From positions 9,346-73,345 of the forward strand of contig JAAEPW010000972.1 of the NCBI GenBank assembly GCA_024232355.1: a stretch of DNA of 64,000 nucleotides, written 5' to 3'. The DNA is from Chloroflexota bacterium. GTDB taxonomy: Bacteria > Chloroflexota > Anaerolineae > B4-G1. The notes beneath the pieces were generated by a model. The model was not told the origin of the DNA and ran no database searches. It saw only the letters and a list, made by a program, of their open reading frames with translations. Below are positions 43,604-52,188 of this stretch, in pieces (the stretch's first letter is position 1; the number at the start of each line of letters is the position of its first letter). Made by a program: the position numbers and the translations under genes.

Positions 43604-44356
43604 CTACCAGTCTTGCTCTGGCGCCGATCCAGGCGCTTGATGGATCTCTTGCAAGCGCTCCTGGAGCGTTTGGCTTTCGTTGAGTAACGCTTGCAAGAGT
43701 TGGATCGCTTGTTCCTCTGTCATACCCTCAGAGCCCTCTTGAGGTTCACCAGAGGGCTCTGATGTTTCCTGCTGTTCTTCTTGACCCTCGGACGACTCGG
43801 GCTCTTGTTCTTGTTGTTGCTCGTCCTGCTGCTCTTGCTCTTGCTGCTCCTCCTGCTCGTCTTTGGATTGTTCGTCTTGTTCTTGCTGTTGCTCGTCTTG
43901 CTCTTGTTCTTGCTGTTGCTCTTCCAATTTCTGTAACGCCAACTCGAGGTTGTGCTTGGCGTCTAGATCGTCAGACTGAAACCGCAATGCCTCTTTATAT
44001 GCCTCGATGGCCTGGGGCCACTGCTCGGCGTCAAAAAAGGCGTTACCCAGATTGTACCACGCCTGGGCTGCCAATTCGGGATCGGCGGTCTTGAGCGCCT
44101 GGTCCGTTTGGGCCAGCGCGGCGTCGACCTGACTCATCCGATTGTAGGCGTTGGCGGCGTTATAGTATGGCTCCGCCAGGTCCGGTTCGTCCACCTGGGC
44201 CAGCCGGTATTCGGAGACAGCGTCGTCGTAGACATTCTCGTCAAAGTGCTCGTTGCCCGTTTCATTGTGACGGACCACGTCCGGTGCGCAGGCGGATAGC
44301 GCGATCAGGAAAATGGTCAGAAACGACAAAAGCCGTGATGCGCGATGCGTGTTCAT
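43604..44356 (-). CDS. BatC-like TPR lipoprotein with Gln/Glu-rich tail
   Basis: 250 residues. A lipobox (LIALSAC at about 17-23) marks it as a lipoprotein. TPR units lie at about 34-140 (GNEHFDENVYDDAVSEYRLA, AQAWYNLGNAFFDAEQWPQAIEAYKEAL). Residues 145-222 are a low-complexity run of Gln, Glu and Asp in near repeats of QQEQ and DEQ, followed by a helical end. Such a tail is unusual in length but BatC proteins often have a charged C-terminus. htpG ends 7 bases upstream, so the two are probably co-transcribed. Confidence 0.82.
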   Translation of the reverse strand: MNTHRASRLLSFLTIFLIALSACAPDVVRHNETGNEHFDENVYDDAVSEYRLAQVDEPDLAEPYYNAANAYNRMSQVDAALAQTDQALKTADPELAAQAWYNLGNAFFDAEQWPQAIEAYKEALRFQSDDLDAKHNLELALQKLEEQQQEQEQDEQQQEQDEQSKDEQEEQQEQEQQDEQQQEQEPESSEGQEEQQETSEPSGEPQEGSEGMTEEQAIQLLQALLNESQTLQERLQEIHQAPGSAPEQDW

Positions 44357-44363
44357 TCCGTGT

Positions 44364-46241
44364 TTACGCTTCTTCTACCTTGGTTGCGGCCTCTAGCAGC
44401 GTTTGAATGCGCGGCACCATCTGCGCCGGGTTGGGATGCAGCCCATCCAACAGCAACAGGTTCTCGAAAAGCTGTTCGATGCTGACGTCAATCATAGGAG
44501 CGATGGGTTGGGTTGTGATCAGGTGAGCCAGGTTCTGGATCAAAGCGTGCTGGCGGTTGATCTCTAGAATCTTGGCCGGCACCTCAAAGTCCTGCTCCAA
44601 CAAGCGCCGGACGCGCTGCAACTCCCGATCAGGGCCAGATTCTGGCGAGACGAGCCGGCAAGGACTGCCCGTGAGCAGCTTGGACTCGCGCACCTCGGCC
44701 ACGCGATCACCCAGCGTCCCTTTGAAGCGGGCGATCAAATGGGCAAAGTCGGCCTGGGCGACACCTGTCTCGTCCTCGGTTTCCGTTTCTTCCAATTCGG
44801 GCAGTTCCAGCTCGGCATCATCCACGTTCTGGAACGATTTACCCTCGTACTCTCGCATCCCCTGCATCATAAAGCCGTCGAGGGTGTCGAGCATGTAGAG
44901 CACTTCGAGATCGTGGACACGGAAAGAATCTAGGTGCGGGCTGTGGTCCACCGACGCCCGGTCGCTGCCCAAGATGTAATAAATGGCCTCTTGATCCTCG
45001 GCCATGCGCTCGGCGTATTCGGCCAGGGAGACCGTGTCGTCGCCAGACTTGGAGGAGTAAAAGCGCAACAAGGATAACAGGTTATCGTGGTCCAGAGGGT
45101 TGGTTGCCACGCCCTGCTTGATAAAGGGACCAAACTCGTTCCAAAAGACACCGTAATCGTCCGGCTGCTCCTCTGCCAACTCGCGCAAGGATTTGATCAC
45201 ACGGCCCGTCAGTGCCTTTTGGATCTGTCGCATCGCCCGGTTGCTCTGGACCGTCTCACGCGAGATGTTGAGAGGGATGTCCTCCGAGTCCACCACACCC
45301 TCCACAAACTGCAGATACTCGGGGAGCAGGTCCTTGTTATACTCTTGGATGAGGATCTTTTTCGAGTAGAGCTTGAGGCCATGATCGGTACGCTGGCGCA
45401 GGGGACCACGATCTATCTTGCGGGGAATATAAAGCAAACTGCGGATGTCGACCGGCACATCAGCGATCAAGTGAACGTGCAGCAACGGCTCCTCAAAGTC
45501 GAGGGTCAGTTGGCGGTAGAAATCCTGATACTCTTTTTCCTCCACATCTTTCGACAACTGTCGCCATAGCGCGGTCTGCCGGTTGCTGGCCTCTTCCTTG
45601 TCTCCCACGTAGACGGGGAACGAGACGTAATCCGAGTGCTTTTTGATGATCTGCTCCAGCTTCCAAGCCGACGCGAATTCTTTGGCATCCTCCTTGAGCT
45701 TGAGCTCGATGGACGTGCCGCGCTCTTCCTTGTCGGCGGGAACGAGCGTAAAGCTGCTGCCGCCGCTAGACGTCCAGCACCAGGCTTGCGCGTCGGGCAG
45801 ATAGGAGCGCGTGGTCACAGCGACCTCGTCGGCGATCATAAAGACCGAGTAGAAACCAACACCAAACTGTCCAATGATGTCTGCCGGGCGTTGGCCCTCT
45901 TCCAATCCTTTTAGGAAGGCCTTTGCGCCAGAGTGGGCGATGGTGCCCAGGTTCTCGATCAGTTCGTCACGCGTCATACCGATGCCCGTGTCGGAGACGG
46001 TCAGTGTTTGCGCGTCCTCGTCAAAGGTGAGGCGGATCGCCAGCTCGGCGTCCGGATCGAGAACGTCGCGGTTGGTGAGCATCTCGAACTGGATGCGGTG
46101 AAGCGCGTCCGAGGCGTTAGACGTTAACTCGCGCAAAAAGATCTCGCGCTCGGTGTAGAGCGAGTTGGCGAGAATATTGAGCAGTTGTTGAACTTCGGCG
46201 CGGAATTCCAGAGATTCTGGCTGATGTGTTTCTTGAGTCAT
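44364..46241 (-). CDS. htpG: HtpG, Hsp90-family chaperone
   Basis: 625 residues from the ATG at 46241, which has GGAGG six bases upstream; the frame is open to 46286. The GHKL ATP-binding motifs are present (ELTSNASDALHRIQ, DTGIGMT, GQFGVGFYSVF), with middle and C-terminal dimerisation domains of normal length. It is a cytosolic ATP-dependent chaperone. Unlike most htpG genes it sits in a run of bat genes. Upstream are three ATTAGAA repeats at 11-base spacing but no CIRCE element. Confidence 0.96.
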   Translation of the reverse strand: MTQETHQPESLEFRAEVQQLLNILANSLYTEREIFLRELTSNASDALHRIQFEMLTNRDVLDPDAELAIRLTFDEDAQTLTVSDTGIGMTRDELIENLGTIAHSGAKAFLKGLEEGQRPADIIGQFGVGFYSVFMIADEVAVTTRSYLPDAQAWCWTSSGGSSFTLVPADKEERGTSIELKLKEDAKEFASAWKLEQIIKKHSDYVSFPVYVGDKEEASNRQTALWRQLSKDVEEKEYQDFYRQLTLDFEEPLLHVHLIADVPVDIRSLLYIPRKIDRGPLRQRTDHGLKLYSKKILIQEYNKDLLPEYLQFVEGVVDSEDIPLNISRETVQSNRAMRQIQKALTGRVIKSLRELAEEQPDDYGVFWNEFGPFIKQGVATNPLDHDNLLSLLRFYSSKSGDDTVSLAEYAERMAEDQEAIYYILGSDRASVDHSPHLDSFRVHDLEVLYMLDTLDGFMMQGMREYEGKSFQNVDDAELELPELEETETEDETGVAQADFAHLIARFKGTLGDRVAEVRESKLLTGSPCRLVSPESGPDRELQRVRRLLEQDFEVPAKILEINRQHALIQNLAHLITTQPIAPMIDVSIEQLFENLLLLDGLHPNPAQMVPRIQTLLEAATKVEEA

Positions 46242-46289
46242 AATGTCCTCCTTGTCATAAAATTTCAATTGGTATTTTACCCACATTAC

Positions 46290-46318
46290 ATTAGAAAAAC
46301 ATTAGAATTATATTAGAA
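46290..46318 (+). promoter_or_regulatory. Three 11-base-phased ATTAGAA repeats upstream of htpG
   Basis: ATTAGAA begins at 46290, 46301 and 46312, an exact 11-base period, in an AT-rich stretch between the methyltransferase stop codon and htpG. One helical turn per unit would put all copies on one face of the DNA. It could be an activator site or an UP-like element for the htpG promoter. No clear -35/-10 pair was fixed. Confidence 0.5.
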
Positions 46319-46322
46319 AACG

Positions 46323-47423
46323 CTAATGCGGGCGTTCAATCAAATAAATTCTGGCCTTTTGCCCCAAAATTCTGACCGAGTAGCCCCGGACAATCTGAAG
46401 CCCATTCACTTTTCTGAGCGTGTTCTTGATCAGCTCCATCTCGCTGCTCAGTACCACGACGCGGCCCTTTGGATCCAGAACCCGGTCAACCTCGCGGAAG
46501 AACGCACGATACAAGTGTATGTTTTCATCCCAGCTACCAATCTGTTTGCCAAAAGGCAGGTTTGTGGCAACTTGGGTCACACTGCCAGAGATCAACGGCA
46601 GACGGCCTGCATCCCACTCGACGAGCTGCCTGGGTTTGTGCTTGGGGCCAATGTTCTTTGCCGCCGCCCGTAATGCGGCCTTGTCAGTATCGCCACCTAA
46701 CAACAATGTGTGACGTTCAATGATCGCTCGCTCCACCAGCAACGTGCCCGCCCCACACATTGGGTCCAGAAAAACATCAGCCGCTTGCGGCTCAGTGAGC
46801 CAACCCATCGCAGCAGCCACCGATGGGCGCAACGAAGCCGCGATGTGAGTCGTTTTGTAATCCCGGTGCCGCATACTGGCGTCCGAAAGGCGCAACCCGC
46901 AGATAAAGTCTTGCCCAACGAGGTTAGCCCAGAACTCGACGTCCTCCCCCTCTTCGACGGTGTGCCATTTGCTGCCCAACCTCTTCTTGAGGCCTTTTTC
47001 CACCGTCCGTCCCATATCCATCCGGCGATAGGGATGACGTTTGCCCACCATCCGCGAGATGACGCGAAATGTGTGTATCTGTTTGCGTTTACCACTCGTG
47101 CCATGAGCGCGATTGTATACCGAAAGGCCTGTGCCCAAAAAACGGCTACTCGATAGTGACTGGTAGATTTGTGACAGCCCCTGGTATCCCCACTTGATCT
47201 TGGGAATGCGGGCGATCAGGAAAAAGACGTCCTCAGTGGTCCGCAGCTTGAGCAGATCAGACGGTTGCCCCGTGTATCGGAACAACACCAGTCCATTTTT
47301 CCCCGGCAGTTCTGTGAATGAATCAAAGGATGCCCGATCTAATTGCGTCCGAATCTCGATCCAGGCAACCTTTTCCAAGCCAGGCAATGTGTGAGCGTAG
47401 TATAGATAATCCTTGTTAGCCAT
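46323..47423 (-). CDS. THUMP-domain RNA guanine-N2 methyltransferase
   Basis: 366 residues. The N-terminal half (about 1-165) contains a THUMP-like RNA-binding region (YYAHTLPGLEKVAWIEI, VLFRYTGQPSDLLKLRTTED, SKWHTVEEGEDVEFWANLVG). The C-terminal half is a Rossmann methyltransferase with FLDPMCGAGTLLVE (SAM) and TNLPFGKQIG, a catalytic loop related to the NPPFG/NPPYG motif. This is the TrmN/Trm14 and RlmL type that makes N2-methylguanosine in tRNA or rRNA. Target not known. Confidence 0.88.
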   Translation of the reverse strand: MANKDYLYYAHTLPGLEKVAWIEIRTQLDRASFDSFTELPGKNGLVLFRYTGQPSDLLKLRTTEDVFFLIARIPKIKWGYQGLSQIYQSLSSSRFLGTGLSVYNRAHGTSGKRKQIHTFRVISRMVGKRHPYRRMDMGRTVEKGLKKRLGSKWHTVEEGEDVEFWANLVGQDFICGLRLSDASMRHRDYKTTHIAASLRPSVAAAMGWLTEPQAADVFLDPMCGAGTLLVERAIIERHTLLLGGDTDKAALRAAAKNIGPKHKPRQLVEWDAGRLPLISGSVTQVATNLPFGKQIGSWDENIHLYRAFFREVDRVLDPKGRVVVLSSEMELIKNTLRKVNGLQIVRGYSVRILGQKARIYLIERPH

Positions 47424-47473
47424 ATCGATCTTGACGGGAAATTAGACGCAGATAAACACTGATAAACACTGAT

Positions 47474-48487
47474 TTACCGATCTCCAAGTTCGCGCCTCCG
47501 GTCACTGATAAGCAGCTCGGCGGTCAGAGCCAAAAGCGCTGCGCCCGCGAACCACTCGAAACGCTCCACACCCTGCGTTTCGAACTGCCCCTCTTGCTCT
47601 CCGGTCTCTAGCGTGGCAATCGTCTCGACGATAGCATCAATCTCCTCACCACCGGCGCTAGCGCGAAAATAGAGACCATCGGTCTCGGCAGCAATTTGCT
47701 GCAACTTGATCTCGTCCAGGCGCGAGAGCACTGTCTCATCCTGAGCGTTCTTCTTGTAACCCACCAGTGCGCCATTGGCATCACGAATGGGGATCGGTTC
47801 GCCAGCGGGGGAGCCAAAGCCAATGGCGTGGACAACGACGCCGTCAGCAGCAGCCTCTTGCGCCGCGGCTACCGGATCACCCTCGTGTCCCTCGCCATCG
47901 GTGAGAAGCAAGATCACGCGGCTGGTGGCGCGTTCTTCCGGGAAACCGTCCATCGCCACGCGGATCGCATCCCCCAGCGCTGTGCCAGGCCGTGAGATCG
48001 ACCATGGGCCGGCCCCGTCCAGGAACGAGCGTGCCGTATAAAAGTCCGCCGTCAAGGGGAACTGTATAAAGGCCGCGCCCGAAAAGATCACCAAGCCCAT
48101 CTCGTTGCCCCCCAGGCGATCCATCAAATCCTCAATAGTCAACTTGGCCCGCGCCAGACGGTTGGGCTTGATGTCCTCGGCCATCATACTGGCCGAAACG
48201 TCCAGCACCACCATCACCTCGACGCCCTCCTGCGCCCTGACCATCACCTGGGTACCCCAAAGCGGTCGCGCCAGGGCCAAAACGAGCGCGACGAGCGCGA
48301 TGAACCAAAGCGCCGTCTTCCAACGCCGATTTCGTAGACTCACACTCACACTGAGCGTTTGGATCAAAGAAGGCAACCCCAACCTGGCCAAAGCCGCCTG
48401 TCGTTGCGAGACGGCCCAGGCTGCAAAGAGCGCTGCCAGTGGGACGAGTCCTAATAGACCTAAATAGTTTGGTTTAGCAAAATCCAT
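47474..48487 (-). CDS. batB: BatB-like von Willebrand factor A protein
   Basis: 337 residues: helices at about 8-26 and 57-74, a VWA domain with the MIDAS DVSAS followed by LLTDGEGHEGD, and a C-terminal helix (about 308-325). It is homologous to the batA-like gene at 31909 but is separated from it by 15 kb of same-strand genes. No Shine-Dalgarno sequence precedes the ATG, and the promoter -10 lies 12 bases upstream, so the message is probably leaderless. It is the first gene of the minus-strand cluster. Confidence 0.9.
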   Translation of the reverse strand: MDFAKPNYLGLLGLVPLAALFAAWAVSQRQAALARLGLPSLIQTLSVSVSLRNRRWKTALWFIALVALVLALARPLWGTQVMVRAQEGVEVMVVLDVSASMMAEDIKPNRLARAKLTIEDLMDRLGGNEMGLVIFSGAAFIQFPLTADFYTARSFLDGAGPWSISRPGTALGDAIRVAMDGFPEERATSRVILLLTDGEGHEGDPVAAAQEAAADGVVVHAIGFGSPAGEPIPIRDANGALVGYKKNAQDETVLSRLDEIKLQQIAAETDGLYFRASAGGEEIDAIVETIATLETGEQEGQFETQGVERFEWFAGAALLALTAELLISDRRRELGDR

Positions 48488-48498
48488 TTCAGCGGGGT

Positions 48499-48526
48499 AT
48501 TATAATATGTTCTCACAAAACGTCAA
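48499..48526 (-). promoter_or_regulatory. Promoter of the Bat cluster (batB end)
   Basis: On the minus strand: -35 TTGACG (48521-48526), 16-base spacer, perfect -10 TATAAT (48499-48504). The start site would be near 48492, about 5 bases from the ATG. Confidence 0.75.
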
Positions 48527-48578
48527 AAAAGAATCCGTCCAATAGTATAGGTCATTCCAGAAAAGAAGCAAGGGCAGA

Positions 48579-48606
48579 TTGACAACTCTCCCCAAAATGA
48601 GATAAT
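48579..48606 (+). promoter_or_regulatory. mgtE promoter
   Basis: -35 TTGACA (48579-48584), 16-base spacer, -10 GATAAT (48601-48606). It gives a leader of roughly 13 bases before the ATG at 48626, which contains GGGAG. Confidence 0.75.
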
Positions 48607-48625
48607 ACCTGTGGGAGAAAAGGCT

Positions 48626-49975
48626 ATGGACCGTGTAGACATAGACGCTATCCTCGATCAAGTACGCGAGGCACTGGCCAAAGAAGATTGGAACCAAGCT
48701 GTAACCTTGGTAGAAGCCCTCCGACCACCCGATCAGGCCGACTTGTTCAGCGATCTACCCCCCACCGAGCAGGATCAACTCTTACCACGCCTCGATCTGG
48801 AGGACTCGGCTGACATCCTGGAAGAGTTGGAGGAAAAAGAAGCAGCAGAGGTCGCCGCACGCCTCAAGGCCGAAGAGTTGGCCCGCATCCTAGACGAGAT
48901 GGAACCCGACGAGGCAGCCGACCTCCTGGGCGACATCGCACCGGAGCGGGTGGACCACGTCTTGGCCGTGATGGAAGAATCTGACGAAGTGCGCCCACTA
49001 CTAATCCACGCTGACGAGAGCGCCGGTGGCTTGATGACGGCCGCCAACATCACGCTTCACAAAGGGATGACGGCCGCGGAGGCCATCGCACATCTACGGG
49101 TCATCTCACCAGAATCAGAGACGGTTTATTACCTCTTTGTCGTGGACAAAGACATCCGGCTGGTCGGCGTAGCCTCTTTACGACAAATCGTCGTCGCCTC
49201 ACCATCCACCCGGATCGAAGACATTATGGACCCCGACATCATCCACGTACGGGCCGACGCTGACCAAGAGGAAGCTGCCCGCTTGATGTCCCGCTACGAC
49301 CTGTTGGCCCTACCCGTCGTGGACGGCGAGGGCCATTTGCTGGGCATCATCACCCACGACGACCTGGTCGAAGTACTGGAGGAAGAGGCCACAGAGGACA
49401 TCTACCGGCTGGGTGGTGTGTTGGAAGAGAATCCCCCGGATATACCGATCCCCACGGCCCTAAAGACGCGCTTGCCCTGGTTGGTGCTCAACCTGGTCAC
49501 GGCGTTGGCGTCCGCCACGATCTTGAGCCTCTTTGAGGGCACTATCGCCCGCGTGGCCGTCTTGGCTGCCTTTTTCCCCATCGTCGCCGGTGTCAGTGGC
49601 AGCGCGGGTACCCAGACCCTCACCGTCACCGTGCGTGGGTTGGCCCTGGGTGAACTCGATCCCAGTGACGGGCTCCGTGCCTTGGGGCGTGAGGTACTCA
49701 TCGGCCTGGCAAACGGCATCGCCGTCGGCTGCCTGGTCGCGATCATTGCCCAGGTATGGAAAGGAACCCCCATACTGGGGATCGTCGTGGGGACAGCCAC
49801 TCTTTTGAACATGGTCGGCGCGGGCATCGCTGGCGCAATGGTCCCCATAATGATGCAAGTTTTGCGGATCGACCCGGCCCTTGGGTCGCCCATCCTGGTC
49901 ACGACCATCACCGATACCAGCGGCTATTTCATCTATTTAGGTCTGGCGACACTAGTTTTGAGCAAATTGATATGA
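48626..49975 (+). CDS. mgtE: MgtE-type magnesium transporter
   Basis: 449 residues from the ATG at 48626, with GGGAG eight bases upstream; a GTG at 48611 is a longer alternative. Order: MgtE N domain (about 25-125, acidic Mg-sensing superhelix), two CBS domains (about 130-250), connecting helix, and five membrane helices (about 280-449) with the MgtE pore signature (AAFFPIVAGVSGSAGTQTLTV). It imports Mg2+ and is gated by Mg2+ bound to the N and CBS domains. Its stop overlaps the next start (ATGA). Confidence 0.95.
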   Translation: MDRVDIDAILDQVREALAKEDWNQAVTLVEALRPPDQADLFSDLPPTEQDQLLPRLDLEDSADILEELEEKEAAEVAARLKAEELARILDEMEPDEAADLLGDIAPERVDHVLAVMEESDEVRPLLIHADESAGGLMTAANITLHKGMTAAEAIAHLRVISPESETVYYLFVVDKDIRLVGVASLRQIVVASPSTRIEDIMDPDIIHVRADADQEEAARLMSRYDLLALPVVDGEGHLLGIITHDDLVEVLEEEATEDIYRLGGVLEENPPDIPIPTALKTRLPWLVLNLVTALASATILSLFEGTIARVAVLAAFFPIVAGVSGSAGTQTLTVTVRGLALGELDPSDGLRALGREVLIGLANGIAVGCLVAIIAQVWKGTPILGIVVGTATLLNMVGAGIAGAMVPIMMQVLRIDPALGSPILVTTITDTSGYFIYLGLATLVLSKLI

Positions 49976-51138
49976 ATCCTCACACGCATCCTCGCTCCAA
50001 AAAAACGTCCTACTTGCCACCGCCCATTGCCGTTACCAATCCTACACAACTGGCCGAGCTGCTAGAGATTCTTTCCGACGAGCCTACCATCGCCGTGGAT
50101 ACCGAGTCCAACTCGCTCTATGCATACCAAGAGCAAGTATGCCTGATCCAGGTCTCTATCCCAGACACCGATTATATCATCGACCCACTGACGGGACTGG
50201 ATCTCGCGTCATTAGGCCCCATCTTTGCCGATCCTGAAAAAGAAAAGATCTTTCACGCTGCCGAGTACGACGTGATGTGCCTCAAACGGGATTTTGATTT
50301 CAACTTTGAGAACTTGTTCGACACAATGTGGGCAGGACGCATTCTGGGTTGGTCTCGCGTGGGGCTAGGCGACGTACTGAAAAAGAACTTTGATGTGCGC
50401 ACCAAAAAGCGCTACCAACGGTATGATTGGGGCAAACGCCCCTTGGAAGCAGAGGCCCTGGCCTACGCTTGCATAGACACTCACTATCTATTGGACCTCC
50501 GACAAATTCAACTCGACGAATTGATGAAACAGGGGCGCACTGAAGAGGCCAAAGAAGCTTTTGATCAAGTCGCTGCCTCCAAGCCGCCCTGGCACACCTT
50601 TTCCCCCGATGATTTTTGGCGTATCAAAGGCTCTCGTGACCTGAGCGGACGCGAGCAGGCTGTCTTGCGCGAACTCTGCATCTGGCGCGATCAGGAAGCT
50701 CATCGCCGGGATCGACCACACTTTAAAGTGCTCAACGACCACACTCTGGTTGCATTGGCCCAGATCCGCCCTCGTAAACCAAAGGACTTGATCGGTGTGG
50801 ATAACCTCAAATACCACCACATCCGCCAATACGGTGAGCGCATTCTGCGCGCGATCCAACGCGGAGTGCGCGCGCAGAAGCCGCAACTCCCATCCCGCCC
50901 GCCACGTCACTCGGAAGCTGAGGTATTACGTTTCCGAGCACTGCGTGCCTGGCGCAAGCAAGTGGCCGCCGATCGTGGCGTAGATAGCGACGTCATCATC
51001 AGCAACGCCGTCTTGTGGACGCTGGCGGAACAGAATCCCCGCACGCTCAACGATATGGAGCGCATTGAGGGGCTGGGGCCTTGGAAACAAAAGACGTATG
51101 GCACGAGAATACTTCAAGTGTTGAGGCGGGAAACGTGA
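49972..51138 (+). CDS. rnd: Ribonuclease D with two HRDC domains
   Basis: 388 residues from the ATG at 49972, which overlaps the mgtE stop. The DEDDy exonuclease motifs are complete: VDTESNS, FHAAEYDVMCL and YACIDTHYLLDL. Two HRDC domains follow (about 220-295 and 315-385). RNase D trims tRNA and other RNA 3' ends. Translational coupling to mgtE is not a usual arrangement that I know of. Confidence 0.93.
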   Translation: MNPHTHPRSKKTSYLPPPIAVTNPTQLAELLEILSDEPTIAVDTESNSLYAYQEQVCLIQVSIPDTDYIIDPLTGLDLASLGPIFADPEKEKIFHAAEYDVMCLKRDFDFNFENLFDTMWAGRILGWSRVGLGDVLKKNFDVRTKKRYQRYDWGKRPLEAEALAYACIDTHYLLDLRQIQLDELMKQGRTEEAKEAFDQVAASKPPWHTFSPDDFWRIKGSRDLSGREQAVLRELCIWRDQEAHRRDRPHFKVLNDHTLVALAQIRPRKPKDLIGVDNLKYHHIRQYGERILRAIQRGVRAQKPQLPSRPPRHSEAEVLRFRALRAWRKQVAADRGVDSDVIISNAVLWTLAEQNPRTLNDMERIEGLGPWKQKTYGTRILQVLRRET

Positions 51139-51186
51139 TTCGTGTTGCGTATCTTGCAACCAGTTGGGGCTATCTACGAGTCAGCA

Positions 51187-52146
51187 ATGTCAGTTCGTAG
51201 AAACCAACGCAAGCCGGGACGCATCATCCGGTGGAGTGTGCTTGCTGTACTCGTTATTATTCTATTGGCGCTATTTTGGGTCAAAGTATCCATAGTTGAG
51301 TGGCGTACCGGACAACGCACCTTTCCTTGGAGTGCATATTCGCTATGCGGCAACAGCACGCCAACGACACTGCCTGATACAGTACGCATTGGCTTGTATG
51401 AAGAGTTTCCTGTCCCTTGGCGATTGGACCAGCTTCATCAAGTTGATTTTCCAGTGACACTGGCTATAGCTGCACCTTCAAATGCCGAGTTTATCAAACT
51501 GCGCAAAGAGATTCTGCAAACATATCCTCAAGTACGCGAGGTTTACTTTTGGCCGGTACTTTCTCATGCAGAAGGATACTATCCTGGAGCCTGGTCGGAT
51601 CCAAACGCAGTTCGTCGGGCCGTGGCTGAGGCTGAGAAATTGCCCGTACTTTGGGACTCGGAGTTGCCACTGAACCAAATAGATCTTGTGCCAGAAAACT
51701 GGTGGCACAATCGCACTTTTTTGGATCAATGGTTACAGCAGCGCACAGAAACAGTGCATATCTGGCGCTCTCACACATCGATGGGATTGAATTCGCTGTT
51801 CCTGCGCCTAACGGCATTACATTTTGATCCGTTAGAATATCCGGCGGTATCCCTGCATCTGGATTTGTATATGAGAGGATCGGGCATACCAAACGAACAG
51901 ATGTACCGCATACTGCGTTGCGGAGTCGAGAGATACGATAATCGGTTCATTCCGTCCTTGGGCGTACTAAACGACGGAGAGGGACCAGAGGACATCTTTG
52001 TGCCAGTGGAAACGATGCGTCGCAACTTGGAACTGGCACGTAAAGCCGGTGTGACAGAAATATGGCTATTCGGTGCCAACGGTCTGAACGGTGAATATCT
52101 ATCAGTACTGAAAGAAAGTCTGCCGTTAGAAACCTTGTCGGAATAG
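51187..52146 (+). CDS. Membrane-anchored protein of unknown function
   Basis: 319 residues from the ATG at 51187 (MSVRRNQRK); the frame is open from 51142. One membrane helix (about 17-35) after a basic start, so most of the protein is outside. The remainder has alternating strand-helix segments (TVRIGLYEEFPVP, VREVYFWPVLSHAEGYYPG, SLHLDLYMRG, EIWLFGANGLNGEY) that suggest a TIM-barrel-like fold. It is more AT-rich than its neighbours. No family was recognised and no catalytic residues can be named. Confidence 0.7.
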   Translation: MSVRRNQRKPGRIIRWSVLAVLVIILLALFWVKVSIVEWRTGQRTFPWSAYSLCGNSTPTTLPDTVRIGLYEEFPVPWRLDQLHQVDFPVTLAIAAPSNAEFIKLRKEILQTYPQVREVYFWPVLSHAEGYYPGAWSDPNAVRRAVAEAEKLPVLWDSELPLNQIDLVPENWWHNRTFLDQWLQQRTETVHIWRSHTSMGLNSLFLRLTALHFDPLEYPAVSLHLDLYMRGSGIPNEQMYRILRCGVERYDNRFIPSLGVLNDGEGPEDIFVPVETMRRNLELARKAGVTEIWLFGANGLNGEYLSVLKESLPLETLSE

Positions 52147-52188
52147 ACAAAATCAAACGACTACATCTTGGACAAGACGGAGATTACT

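Noticed and set aside
46242..46322. CIRCE/HrcA operator for htpG
   Set aside because: No GAGTGCTAA-type arm pair; only the ATTAGAA direct repeats are present.
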